DNA of 15,710 nt from positions 1-15,710 of the forward strand of contig CAZVLE010000054.1 in the NCBI GenBank assembly GCA_964627855.1. The letters are read 5' to 3'. The number at the start of each line of letters is the position of its first letter. The first letter of the stretch is position 1. Shown here one piece after another: positions 5,563 to 13,744 of the stretch. Made by a program: the position numbers and the translations under genes. Source of the DNA: CAZVLE01 sp964627855. GTDB taxonomy: Bacteria; Bacillota; Dethiobacteria; DTU022. A model generated the notes under the pieces. The model was not told the DNA's origin. It made no database searches and saw nothing but the letters and a program-made list of their open reading frames with translations.

Positions 5563-8007
5563 ATGTACTTGATCCCAATTATTATTGTAGTGATAGGTCT
5601 GGTCTGGCTGCTCTATCGCAAACAGCTGCAAAACCTGGTTCGGCCTCAGAAAGACTTTGTGCAGTTTTCTGGGGCTCCCCAGTATATTGCCGGCAGCACC
5701 AGCGGCTCCCCCCTGAGTGAACTGGGCAGTTACTGTGGCTTTAAAGCAGTGCCCGAACAAAAAAAAGCCGGCTGCACCGCCCTGTTTGCCACGGTTACTT
5801 CCTTCGGAGCGGGGCGACTTTATGATTTTGCTGTCCGTCTGAAAGCAGCTGACGGCTCTAAATATTTTAGGCATTGCCGCTCGAGAAAGGTTCACTTTTT
5901 ACCTTACTGCATTGAGGAAGAAGCTGCTGATGGTGACATCCGTATGAAAAGCAGGCTTTATTTCCTGCAGAAGAACCTTGCTCTTTTTGAAACGGAGTGG
6001 GAAACGGAAGGTGAACCTCTTTTGGTTGAACCGGAATTTCGGTTGCTGCCGACAGCTGGTCGTGACCTGGAGAACCCCTATCCTCACTTTAACGGTTTTA
6101 CTTTTTTCAGGGAACAGGAGGGCGGGTTGCTTCTAAAGAATTACCATCGTTATCCCGGCCAGAAACTGCTTGTTTTTTTCCTGCCCACAACGGGTGGCAG
6201 CAAGGGCAGTAAAAAAATGCGGGCACCTGCAGCCGAGCTGAAGGTGGAGCAAAAAATAAGCTGGTCGGTTATCATTTCATTTTCCGCCGATGGGGAAGAA
6301 AGAATCTACCGGCGGGCCCAAAGGGCCTTGCGCAACCTGGAAGGGTTGAAAAAGGCTGCAGAGAAGCGCTGGGCAGCATTTGCCGCCAAGTTGCCACAGC
6401 CCTACGACGACGGGCAGCCGGCGGCCGAAAAGACTTTGACCCTGGCGGCCTGGGCTTTGCAGAACAGCCTTTACCAGCCTCGGAAAGAGATGACCCGCTG
6501 GGGTTCAGTTCCGGCTAAAGTCTATTTTCCCTTTATCTGGGGCTGGGACACACCGCAGCATGTGCTCGGTTTGAGCGAGTGGAACCCCCGGAGGGCAGGC
6601 GAGGTTATTTTAACGCAGCTGGAAAGCAATAAAAGATCCCCCCGGGAAGCCCGTTTTAAGATTAGGGCCAAAGGCATTACCATCCTGGCGGGGAGCCAGA
6701 GTAATATGATCCCCAGCAAAATGGACGATTCCCTGCGGGGCGTTCTTGATTTTTATTCGCAGCCACCCCTGCAGTCCTGGGCGGCAGTGAGGGTTTATGA
6801 ACGCCTGGAAGAAAAAGAGGCCAGGGCTAAATTTTTGAAGCAGGTTTTACCACCGCTCTGGGAAAACTTGAGCTGGTGGGAAGAAAACAGGCGCCTGCCG
6901 AACGGTTTTTTCTCCTTTCTTAACGGGCTTGAATCGGGTCTTGATGACAGTCCCCGTTTTTACCCGCCAAGCTTTTTGCCAAGTTTTGTGATCGGCCTGG
7001 TGCCCCGCTTCTTTAGTGCCGTCGATTTGAATTGCTGGCTCTATCAGTCGTACATGAATATTGCTTACCTGAGCAGCGAAGCAGGTCAGGATGTTGATGC
7101 CGCTAACTGCCTGGTAGCAGCCAAAAGGCTCAGAGAAATGATAGACCGGGACCTTTGGTCTGAGAGTCACAGTGCCTGGCTTGACCGTCGTAACGGCAAA
7201 TTTATTGAAGTGCTCACTCCTTCAACCTGGTGGCCGGCTTTCGTCGGGGCCAGTGAGGACTTAGGAAAGATCAGGGCGGTGATCGAGCGCAATCTGCTCA
7301 ACCCTGATAAATTCTGGGGACTATATGGCATGCCGAGCGTCGCCTTCGACGATGCTGCCTATAACCGTCGCAAGGATGGTTACTACTGGCGGGGGCAGAT
7401 CTGGATGATCAATAATTATGCCGCCCTGGAAGTGCTATTCCGTTTTGGCTACTATGCGGAAGCTGCTGAACTGCACAGCCGGGTGATTGAGACTCTCTAT
7501 CGATCGGCAGGGCTATACGAGACCTACAATGCCGAGAGCGGTGCTATTGGTTGGAGTTCCAGGGGCCCCGGCGATCCTGCCGTGATGCAGTTCGGGATGT
7601 CTTCAGCCTGGGCGACCCAAATTCTCTTTTACCGCTACCAGCATTTTTGTTACATTTTTCCCGAAACTAAAATGATTAGCGGTTATCTTCAATGGGCGAC
7701 GACCTTTGACCAGGTGCCGGTTTTATCGCCGCCCAGTGTTGAGGCGGCTCCCAGGGAGGCTATATTACAGGTTAGGGTACCCGGAGCGCATGCTTATGAT
7801 CTACCGAAAATGACCCTGGAGAGCGGTGATGGCAGACCCCTGCTCCAGTCGGCCCTCTTAAAACTCTATTTTGAGGAATCATCTCGCTTTGCATCAAGCG
7901 GTAACCTGGTTGATTTCAGCTGGCGTGGTGAAAACTACCAATTGCATATGGGCAAGAGTTACCTGCTGAAACCCTTTGCCCGTTCTGAAAAGCTTGGCTC
8001 GGCTTGA
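5563..8007 (+). CDS. Membrane-anchored GH63/MGH1-like glycoside hydrolase
   Basis: An 814-residue protein with one N-terminal hydrophobic segment (residues 2-17, LIPIIIVVIGLVWLLY) followed by RKQ. A large N-terminal beta-rich region precedes an (alpha/alpha)6 barrel typical of clan GH-G enzymes (GH63, MGH1-like). Barrel hallmarks are WGWDTPQH around 327, LESGLDDSPRF around 456-466, YYWRGQIW at 607-614 and YNAESGAIGWSS near 655. By analogy with GH63, D461/D462 and E658 are candidate acid and base residues. A short beta domain closes the protein. Members hydrolyse alpha-glucosidic or mannosyl-glycerate-type bonds; the substrate here is unknown. The ATG has AAAGGA 9 nt upstream. The NodB deacetylase follows 44 nt later, so the two probably share a transcript and act on related glycans. 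The charge pattern (positive after the hydrophobic segment) would favour a cytoplasmic catalytic domain, which is odd for an envelope enzyme. Confidence 0.85.
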   Translation: MYLIPIIIVVIGLVWLLYRKQLQNLVRPQKDFVQFSGAPQYIAGSTSGSPLSELGSYCGFKAVPEQKKAGCTALFATVTSFGAGRLYDFAVRLKAADGSKYFRHCRSRKVHFLPYCIEEEAADGDIRMKSRLYFLQKNLALFETEWETEGEPLLVEPEFRLLPTAGRDLENPYPHFNGFTFFREQEGGLLLKNYHRYPGQKLLVFFLPTTGGSKGSKKMRAPAAELKVEQKISWSVIISFSADGEERIYRRAQRALRNLEGLKKAAEKRWAAFAAKLPQPYDDGQPAAEKTLTLAAWALQNSLYQPRKEMTRWGSVPAKVYFPFIWGWDTPQHVLGLSEWNPRRAGEVILTQLESNKRSPREARFKIRAKGITILAGSQSNMIPSKMDDSLRGVLDFYSQPPLQSWAAVRVYERLEEKEARAKFLKQVLPPLWENLSWWEENRRLPNGFFSFLNGLESGLDDSPRFYPPSFLPSFVIGLVPRFFSAVDLNCWLYQSYMNIAYLSSEAGQDVDAANCLVAAKRLREMIDRDLWSESHSAWLDRRNGKFIEVLTPSTWWPAFVGASEDLGKIRAVIERNLLNPDKFWGLYGMPSVAFDDAAYNRRKDGYYWRGQIWMINNYAALEVLFRFGYYAEAAELHSRVIETLYRSAGLYETYNAESGAIGWSSRGPGDPAVMQFGMSSAWATQILFYRYQHFCYIFPETKMISGYLQWATTFDQVPVLSPPSVEAAPREAILQVRVPGAHAYDLPKMTLESGDGRPLLQSALLKLYFEESSRFASSGNLVDFSWRGENYQLHMGKSYLLKPFARSEKLGSA

Positions 8008-8051
8008 ACCTGAAAGCAGTCATTTAGTTATTTTTTGGTGGAGGTTTTGTT

Positions 8052-8921
8052 TTGATTGTAGACTTGCTATTTCGTGGTCTCATCGCGATGATTTTTATTT
8101 CCGGCTCAGCAGTAATTAGTTACTATATAACCCGCCTGGTTGCTTTTCTGGTACCGGGCGTACTGCTCAGCGAAATTTTTCTCTGGTCGGGTACCGTGGT
8201 ACTAACGACACTGCTGCTGATGGGCACCGCTTACTTTTATGTTTACAAGGGCTTCGGTGCCCAGGCTGATATCGTCAGGCGTAATTTATCAGTGGGCAGC
8301 AAAGTTGTTTTAAGCTTCGATGATGGACCGAGCATGGTCCACACCCCGCAAATACTGGATATCCTGGCGGAAAAAGGGGCCAGGGCAGTTTTCTTCATGG
8401 TGGGTATGCAGGTTGAAAAGTACCCTGAACTGGCTAAAAGAATTGTTGAAGAGGGGCATTATGTGGGAAATCACACCTATGGCCACATTACCGTACCCAA
8501 TTCGCCGCCGCCCCAACTGGCTGCTCAGATCATGCGCACAAACCTGGTAATTTTGCAGCATACCGGCGTTTATCCCCAGTATCTGCGGCCGCCGCGCGGT
8601 CTTTACGATATGAGAATGCGTCGTATTGCCAATCTGCTGGGGCAGGATTTATTCCTCTGGAGTCTATCTTCACAGGACTGGCACCCAAGGGCTACTACGG
8701 CCGGTATTATCAGGCGGGTGGTAAGTAAAGCCTCTCCCGGTGATATTATTCTTTTTCATGATAGCGGGTCACTGCTTGGGGGTGAAGGTTCAAACCGGCG
8801 TCCCACCGTCGATGCTCTTGGCCCGATCATAGATGGGCTGAGGGCTAAGGGTCTCGAGATAGTCGGCCCCGATGTTTTTATCACCTACCCCGATTTGAAA
8901 ACCCGGCGCTCTATTCCTTAG
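8052..8921 (+). CDS. Membrane-anchored polysaccharide deacetylase (NodB domain, CE4)
   Basis: A 289-residue protein with two N-terminal hydrophobic segments (about 5-27 and 33-58) and a NodB domain from about residue 80. The five CE4 motifs are all present: SFDDGP (F89, catalytic base D90, metal D91), NHTYGH (metal H141 and H145), RPPRG (179-183), a DLFLWSLSSQDWHP stretch, and ILFHDSG with H236. Such enzymes remove N- or O-acetyl groups from peptidoglycan or exopolysaccharide using a bound divalent metal. No standard ATG fits; the TTG at 8052 follows GGTGGAGG by 7 nt and is taken as the start. It lies 44 nt after the GH63-like gene and faces the cyclophilin gene across 18 nt. The substrate is unknown; an N-acetylated surface glycan is likely. 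Confidence 0.92.
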   Translation: MIVDLLFRGLIAMIFISGSAVISYYITRLVAFLVPGVLLSEIFLWSGTVVLTTLLLMGTAYFYVYKGFGAQADIVRRNLSVGSKVVLSFDDGPSMVHTPQILDILAEKGARAVFFMVGMQVEKYPELAKRIVEEGHYVGNHTYGHITVPNSPPPQLAAQIMRTNLVILQHTGVYPQYLRPPRGLYDMRMRRIANLLGQDLFLWSLSSQDWHPRATTAGIIRRVVSKASPGDIILFHDSGSLLGGEGSNRRPTVDALGPIIDGLRAKGLEIVGPDVFITYPDLKTRRSIP

Positions 8922-8939
8922 CAGTGTTGCTTTGCAGGA

Positions 8940-9464
8940 CTAAACTTTTTGCGGTGCTCCGTAGTCAACACCAAAAGTCTCCACAGTGATGCTTTTTATC
9001 TGCTGCTTTTCCAGAGGTTTGTCCCGCTGGTCGCGGGCAGCGGCAGCGATTTTGTCTGCCGTTTCCATCCCTTCGATAACTGTTCCGAAGGCGGCATATT
9101 CGCCGTTCAGATGTGGCGTGGCCTTTACGGTGATGAAAAACTGGGAGCCCGCAGAATCTTTATGCTGTGAGCGGGCCATGGAAATAACACCCCGCTTGTG
9201 CTTTATCTTGTTGCTGTGCCCGTTGGAAGAAAATTCACCGGCTATATTATAGCCTGGGCCTCCTGTTCCTGAGCCGAGAGGACAGCCGCCCTGGATCATA
9301 AAGCCGGGGATAACCCGGTGAAACTGCAGACCGTTATAAAAGCCTTCGCCGGCCAGGGATATAAAATTACTGACCGTGTTTGGCGCATTATCCGGATCGA
9401 GCTCAATCTTTATTTTGGAACCATCATTCATTTCAATTATTGCCTGGGGCTTGTTTGCTGCCAT
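8940..9464 (-). CDS. Cyclophilin-type peptidyl-prolyl cis-trans isomerase
   Basis: A 174-residue single-domain cyclophilin. It has LQFHRVIPGFMIQGG (catalytic R50, Q58), GSGTGGPGYNI, then SAGSQFFITVKATPHLNGEYAAFGTVIEGM, which are the active-site segments of bacterial PpiA/PpiB enzymes. It catalyses cis-trans isomerisation of Xaa-Pro bonds. No signal peptide is present, so it is expected in the cytoplasm. The frame extends to 9503, but ATG 9464 with AAGGAGA 6 nt upstream is the natural start. It is monocistronic or read through from the toxin-antitoxin pair upstream, and convergent with the deacetylase gene. No terminator hairpin was seen in the 18-nt gap at its 3' end. Confidence 0.95.
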   Translation of the reverse strand: MAANKPQAIIEMNDGSKIKIELDPDNAPNTVSNFISLAGEGFYNGLQFHRVIPGFMIQGGCPLGSGTGGPGYNIAGEFSSNGHSNKIKHKRGVISMARSQHKDSAGSQFFITVKATPHLNGEYAAFGTVIEGMETADKIAAAARDQRDKPLEKQQIKSITVETFGVDYGAPQKV

Positions 9465-9501
9465 TTTTGTTCTCCTTTTTTTCTTATGTAGTGATTTCAC
9501 C

Positions 9502-9507
9502 ATTATA
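9502..9507 (-). promoter_or_regulatory. Probable -10 box of the cyclophilin gene
   Basis: A perfect TATAAT read on the minus strand, placing a transcription start near 9495, about 30 nt upstream of the ATG. No good -35 hexamer is found at 16-18 bp, so the promoter is supported mainly by the -10 element and its position. Confidence 0.45.
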
Positions 9508-9534
9508 CTACAGATTTCCGAGGTTAAGCAGTTG

Positions 9535-9822
9535 CTAATGCCTGCTTCCCAGGTAGGTTTTTAAAGCGTGGTAGTAATTTTCATGCGGACCAATCATGAT
9601 TAGTTCAAGATTTTTTTCATTGCAGATGCGGTAAGAAAGAAGGTAGTCATGCTTATTCATCTTAAATTTATGAATAAAGATACCCTTTAAATCGCCCTTT
9701 TTTTCAACCCCGATTAGAGGATTATTGATTAGGGCCCTGACTACATCATCAAGGTCAGATTTTTCGGCAGGGCTCATTATTTTTACTTTCCGGGCAAAAG
9801 AGGTGGATTGGTAGACTGTCAT
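9535..9822 (-). CDS. RelE/ParE-family toxin
   Basis: A 95-residue protein starting MTVYQSTSFARKVKIMSP. The N-terminal strand and basic helices, then GDLKGIFIHKFKMNKHDYLLSYRI and a closing LELIMIGPHENYYHALKTYL, match the RelE/ParE fold. Members either cut mRNA at the ribosome or poison DNA gyrase; which applies here cannot be told. It starts 4 nt after the antitoxin stop, so it is co-translated. The ribosome site before ATG 9822 is weak. An alternative GTG at 9855, overlapping the antitoxin by 29 nt, would add 11 residues that do not resemble the family start. Confidence 0.85.
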   Translation of the reverse strand: MTVYQSTSFARKVKIMSPAEKSDLDDVVRALINNPLIGVEKKGDLKGIFIHKFKMNKHDYLLSYRICNEKNLELIMIGPHENYYHALKTYLGSRH

Positions 9823-9826
9823 CTGC

Positions 9827-10045
9827 TTATTCAAATTTATACTCGCTTTTTTCACCCTGCTTTATTTCCGTAAGACCAATTAAGATATCTTTAATCAAAT
9901 TGTAGGTTAAATCCGGGTTCTCCTCCATGTTTTTACCAAGCATGGCCCAGTATTCTATTTGGCCAGTTAACGAGCGGTGCTCGATGGAGCTATACTTTCT
10001 TGCTTCATCGGCAAGTTTCTGAGAAATTCTTATGGCCGTAGACAT
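9827..10045 (-). CDS. ParD-like antitoxin
   Basis: A 72-residue protein starting MSTAIRISQKLADEARKYS, followed by HRSLTGQIEYWAMLGK and an acidic, lysine-bearing tail. This is the pattern of the ParD-like antitoxin family, an RHH-type DNA-binding N-terminus followed by a toxin-binding tail. ATG 10045 has GGGAGG 7 nt upstream; the longer frame to 10060 is not needed. It sits directly upstream of the RelE/ParE toxin, in the order expected for type II pairs, and probably represses its own promoter. Confidence 0.87.
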   Translation of the reverse strand: MSTAIRISQKLADEARKYSSIEHRSLTGQIEYWAMLGKNMEENPDLTYNLIKDILIGLTEIKQGEKSEYKFE

Positions 10046-10060
10046 TTCATAACCTCCCAC

Positions 10061-10125
10061 TTAAGCTTAATTTCAGTTTTGATCTTAACAGAAGGTGTAG
10101 CATTTTGCAACGTTATTATGCATAA
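10061..10125 (-). promoter_or_regulatory. Promoter and candidate operators of the ParD-like/RelE-ParE pair
   Basis: Read on the minus strand, -35 TTGCAA (10105-10110) and -10 TAAGAT (10082-10087) are 17 bp apart. Two perfect 10-bp palindromes flank it: TTATGCATAA (10116-10125) just upstream of the -35, and TTAAGCTTAA (10061-10070) between the -10 and the ribosome site. Either could be bound by the antitoxin; that role is inferred. Confidence 0.6.
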
Positions 10126-10236
10126 ATGATCGTTATCCGTCAGGGAAAAGCAAACTTCCGGCACTACTCTTTCATCGTGGCTTTGGGAAACCGGGAACAG
10201 CTGATTAATAGAGAACAAAATTATCTGGCAGAGTAC

Positions 10237-10259
10237 TGGCGCCTGACTTGTGGTAAAAT
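10237..10259 (+). promoter_or_regulatory. Candidate promoter(s) of the glycyl radical enzyme operon
   Basis: Two overlapping readings. A sigma-54-like element TGGCGC-N5-TTGTG (10237-10252) has the right spacing and the GG doublet, but a T in place of the usual C of the GC doublet. An extended -10 TGgTAAAAT (10251-10259) has no clear -35. Both would start the transcript near 10263-10267, about 35 nt before the ATG. The remaining 110 bases upstream show no gene and no obvious regulator site. Confidence 0.35.
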
Positions 10260-10300
10260 CAAATCAGAGTTGCAATCGAAACCGGGGAGGCAAGCATACG

Positions 10301-12787
10301 ATGGCCGGACTTAAAGAGCCTTATAATCTTTCAGAGAGAATTAAATGGCTTTACGATTACTATTTTCAGGGTGTTGACCGGAGCTGGAATAACGAGTTTC
10401 TTCCCTTTAGCAGCGGGGTTAAGGATGACTGTCTTTTTGAGGAAATGAATTTCTACATTGTTCCCGAAGTCTATTCATTTTTCAATCCCTTTAATAAGAC
10501 TTTTGCCCAGAATGCCATTGTTCTTGATCTGCCGGACGATTTTTTCCAGCGCAGCTTGGCGGAAAGAAAAGCCTTCTTCACCAGGAAAGCGATGGTAGAG
10601 GGGGTCCCGCAGGAAATCCTGCCCGGTGACCTGCTGGCCGGCAGTCGTTTCAACATTGTCTGTTCCAAGTGCTGGACACCGCAGCAGGCTAAAAAACGTC
10701 ACCGCAAGATATCCGGGAAGGGAGGCCTGCGCCAGAAAGCCTTCGCCTTCAAAGACAAGGGCTTTGGTAACTGCGGCCCCACATCGGGACATCTCATCCC
10801 CGATTACCCCCGTATTCTCCAGCTTGGCTTCAAGGGTATTTACGAATATTACGGAGAACTATACGAAGCACTGACCCCGGCTGAAAAAGAGGGCCAAAAA
10901 GGCGCCAACCTGCGGGCCATGATTGATGCCTGCCTGATGCCGAAAGAGCTGGCTGCCGCCTACAGGAGAGAATGCCTCAGCCTGGCGGAAAGAGAAGAGG
11001 ATGCCGGGCGCAGGTCTGAACTGTTACAGATGGCTGTCAATTTGGAGGTTGTGCCCTGGCTGCCGGCCGAAGACTTCTGGCAGGCACTCCAGTCACTGTG
11101 GCTGACTCACATGCTGGTGATGAGCGATGAAAATTACCCAGGCCCCGGGGTCTCCTTTGGCCGCCTCGACCAGTATCTTTTACCTTACTGGCAAAAATCG
11201 ATGGCAGCGGGAATGGATATCGAGTTTGGCAAAGAGATTCTCAAGTGTTTCTGGATCCACTGTAATACGGCCTATGATGCCATGATTAGAACCGGCTGCA
11301 ACCAGGGTATTACCGCCGGTTACGGGCAGCTCTTCAATCTTTCCGGAATGGGCAAAGATGGTCTTGACATGACCAATGAGCTGACCTATGTTTTGCTGGA
11401 GGTCATAGACGAGCTGAGCCCGATCCTGGAACCGAAACCAAACGTGCGCCTGCACCGCAATTCTCCCCCTGAACTGCTTGACCGGGTTGTCGATATGATT
11501 GCCGGTAGCCAGGGGGCGCCCTTCTTATTAAACTTTGATGAACGATCGATGGCCGGAATGCTGCGTCAGGCTAAAAAGGCCGGCTGCGAGGACCTGATTA
11601 ACGAGGATAATGTTTTTGATTATGCCTCTGTCGGCTGTCTTGAGAATACCATGTGCGGAAACGACCGTTCGGCAACTGTTGATTGTAATTTAAACCTTCT
11701 AAAAGCACTTGAACTGGCCCTTGGTAACGGAAGGGAACTGCAGGTCTACTGCGACAGTCTCTGGGGCAAACCATACCCACCTACAGTTGATGCGCCGCAA
11801 AGCGGTGCAGTTGAGAGCTTCACTTCCTTTGAAGACTTTTTTGTCGCTTTTTCAGAGCAGGTTAAATATATCGTCCGCAAAATGGTCTCACTGTATGACG
11901 AGATGGATGCCGTAAGGGCTGAATTCTCGCCGACTCCTTATCTTTCAGCGCTGGTGCGTGGCTGTGCCGAAAGCGGCCGCGACATTACCCAGGGAGGTGC
12001 CGAGCTTAAGTTTATTACCATTGAGACGGTCACTTTTGCTACTACCGTTGATTCACTGCTGGCCATAAAATATCTTGTTTTCGACCAAAAGCTTTGCAGC
12101 CTCGGCGAACTGGTTGAAGCCCTGCAGGCCAACTGGGTTGGTTATGAAAAATTACAGGCGGCAGCGATTAATAAGGCTCCCAAGTTTGGACGCGATGAAG
12201 AGGAAGCTGATGCCCTGGCTGAAAAGGTAATGGATCTCTGGGCTGAAGAAACCTGGCGCTATAAAACCACGGCCACAGGGGCGCAGTTCCGACCCGGGAT
12301 GCTCAGCTGGAATTACTGGATTTCATCGGGCTACATATTACCGGCCAGCCCCGACGGCAGGGCCAAGGGACAGTTTCTTTCCAACGCCATTTGCCCGGTT
12401 AACGGGGCCGATATCAAAGGTCCCACTGCCAATGCCAATTCCGTGGGCCGGGCGCTTGGCGGGCACAGCGAAGAGGGCGACTTCTCGACCTATAAAAATA
12501 ACCTGCCCAACGGTGCTTCACATACCATTACTATTAATCCCTCGATCACGAAAAGCAGGGAACAGCGGGAAAAGCTGAAGGCCTTTCTGCGTGGCTATGC
12601 CGAAAATGGCGGCACGGCCCTGCAGATAAACATTGTCGATGCCGACATGCTGCGTGATGCCCAGGCCCACCCGGAGAACTACCGCAACCTGTTGGTCAGG
12701 GTAACCGGTTACAACGCCTACTTTGCCTCTATTGGGCGTGAACTGCAGGATGAAATAATTGCCCGGGAAAGCCATAAATGCATTTAA
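10301..12787 (+). CDS. Glycyl radical enzyme of unassigned substrate (PflD-like)
   Basis: An 828-residue member of the pyruvate formate-lyase/glycyl radical superfamily. The catalytic thiyl residue is C446 in SVGCLENTMCGND, with E448 two residues on. The radical glycine is G803 in RVTGYNAYFASIGRELQDEI, 25 residues from the C-terminus, as usual. A single Cys followed by Leu-Glu excludes pyruvate formate-lyase (two adjacent Cys). The Cys-x-Glu form occurs in diol/choline-type eliminases and, as Cys-Leu-Glu, in 4-hydroxyphenylacetate decarboxylase. The N-terminal part (ERIKWLYDYYFQG onward) and GNCGPTSGHLIPDY are not those of well-studied families as far as can be judged. No microcompartment targeting or shell genes and no decarboxylase small subunit are near. 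ATG 10301 has GGGGAGG 10 nt upstream. The reaction is unknown: an elimination, a decarboxylation or a radical addition are all possible. Confidence 0.93.
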   Translation: MAGLKEPYNLSERIKWLYDYYFQGVDRSWNNEFLPFSSGVKDDCLFEEMNFYIVPEVYSFFNPFNKTFAQNAIVLDLPDDFFQRSLAERKAFFTRKAMVEGVPQEILPGDLLAGSRFNIVCSKCWTPQQAKKRHRKISGKGGLRQKAFAFKDKGFGNCGPTSGHLIPDYPRILQLGFKGIYEYYGELYEALTPAEKEGQKGANLRAMIDACLMPKELAAAYRRECLSLAEREEDAGRRSELLQMAVNLEVVPWLPAEDFWQALQSLWLTHMLVMSDENYPGPGVSFGRLDQYLLPYWQKSMAAGMDIEFGKEILKCFWIHCNTAYDAMIRTGCNQGITAGYGQLFNLSGMGKDGLDMTNELTYVLLEVIDELSPILEPKPNVRLHRNSPPELLDRVVDMIAGSQGAPFLLNFDERSMAGMLRQAKKAGCEDLINEDNVFDYASVGCLENTMCGNDRSATVDCNLNLLKALELALGNGRELQVYCDSLWGKPYPPTVDAPQSGAVESFTSFEDFFVAFSEQVKYIVRKMVSLYDEMDAVRAEFSPTPYLSALVRGCAESGRDITQGGAELKFITIETVTFATTVDSLLAIKYLVFDQKLCSLGELVEALQANWVGYEKLQAAAINKAPKFGRDEEEADALAEKVMDLWAEETWRYKTTATGAQFRPGMLSWNYWISSGYILPASPDGRAKGQFLSNAICPVNGADIKGPTANANSVGRALGGHSEEGDFSTYKNNLPNGASHTITINPSITKSREQREKLKAFLRGYAENGGTALQINIVDADMLRDAQAHPENYRNLLVRVTGYNAYFASIGRELQDEIIARESHKCI

Positions 12788-13740
12788 AACCGCAAGCGAC
12801 TGTCTTGAATATTCAGCGCATGTCAACAGAAGACGGGCCCGGTCTCAGGACCACCCTCTTTTTGAAGGGTTGCAACCTGCGCTGCGCCTGGTGCCATAAT
12901 CCCGAAAGCATTGATGCCAGGCCTGTTGTCCAGTGGAACAGGGCTCGTTGTATCGGCTGTCATTCCTGCCATGAGGTATGTGCTCAGGGAGCCCTGGAGT
13001 TTTCAGATCAGGGTATTTTTATCAGGGCGGAACAGTGCATACTCTGCCTGGCCTGCGTTGAAGAGTGCCCATCGGGGGCGCTTAACCTTAAAGGAGAAGC
13101 CTATGCAGCAGACAGGCTGCTCGAAGAGCTGCTTAAAGACAGAGCCTATTTTGGCGAAGAAGGTGGCTTGACCATTTCCGGAGGTGAGCCTTTATTGCAG
13201 CCGGAAGCAGTGCTCTGGTTGCTTGAGGCTCTAAAAAAGGAAGGGTTACATACTGCCCTTGACACGGCAGGGCTGGTTAAGGAAGATCTCCTGCTCCGGG
13301 CCCTTCAACATACAGACCTTTTGCTTTATGACATCAAGTTAATGGACGAGGCAGAACATAGAAAGTATACCGGTAGAGGCAATGCACAGATTTTAGAAAA
13401 CCTGGTTAAGGTTTCCCCTTACCTGAAAGAAAGTAAAAAGAAACTCTGGATTAGAACCCCGATCATTCCCGGGGCGACAGAGAGCAAGGAAAATATCAGT
13501 GCTATTGCCGACTTTTTAGCCGGTTCTGTCGGTGATACTGCAGAACGCTGGGAGTTGTGCGCTTTTAATAACCTCTGCCGCCATAAATATGAAAGCCTTG
13601 GCTGGGAGTGGGCTTATAAAGAAACTGCCCTGGTTAAAGATCGGGTCATGACTGAATTGGTGGAAATTGCTGTCAGGGGACTGGCAGAAACAGGCATAGA
13701 AGTTTACGGAACCGGATCGACATCAACGGGTGAGGAGTGA
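12778..13740 (+). CDS. Glycyl radical enzyme activase (radical SAM)
   Basis: A 320-residue radical SAM protein that makes the glycyl radical on the upstream enzyme. The SAM cluster ligands are C32, C36 and C39 (GCNLRCAWCHNP). An inserted ferredoxin-like domain carries two further [4Fe-4S] sets, C58/C61/C64/C68 and C87/C90/C93/C97, as in activases of non-PFL glycyl radical enzymes. SGGEP at 134-138 binds SAM, and YDIKLMD with IRTPIIPG follow later. PFL activase itself lacks the ferredoxin insert, which again argues against a pyruvate formate-lyase system. Its ATG lies inside the end of the enzyme gene (10-nt overlap), so the two are translationally coupled. Electrons probably come from ferredoxin. 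Confidence 0.96.
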   Translation: MHLKPQATVLNIQRMSTEDGPGLRTTLFLKGCNLRCAWCHNPESIDARPVVQWNRARCIGCHSCHEVCAQGALEFSDQGIFIRAEQCILCLACVEECPSGALNLKGEAYAADRLLEELLKDRAYFGEEGGLTISGGEPLLQPEAVLWLLEALKKEGLHTALDTAGLVKEDLLLRALQHTDLLLYDIKLMDEAEHRKYTGRGNAQILENLVKVSPYLKESKKKLWIRTPIIPGATESKENISAIADFLAGSVGDTAERWELCAFNNLCRHKYESLGWEWAYKETALVKDRVMTELVEIAVRGLAETGIEVYGTGSTSTGEE

Positions 13741-13744
13741 GATT

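Noticed and set aside
10126..10314. 62-codon open frame upstream of the glycyl radical enzyme
   Set aside because: It overlaps promoter elements and the true start region, has no ribosome site and shows no protein-like pattern.
10301..12787. Calling the glycyl radical enzyme a pyruvate formate-lyase (pflB)
   Set aside because: The active site has one Cys in Gly-Cys-Leu-Glu instead of the adjacent Cys-Cys pair, and the activase carries a two-cluster ferredoxin insert that PflA lacks.
10301..13740. 4-hydroxyphenylacetate decarboxylase (hpdBCA)
   Set aside because: The Cys-Leu-Glu motif agrees, but no gene for the small Fe-S subunit lies between enzyme and activase, and the N-terminal half does not resemble HpdB as I know it.
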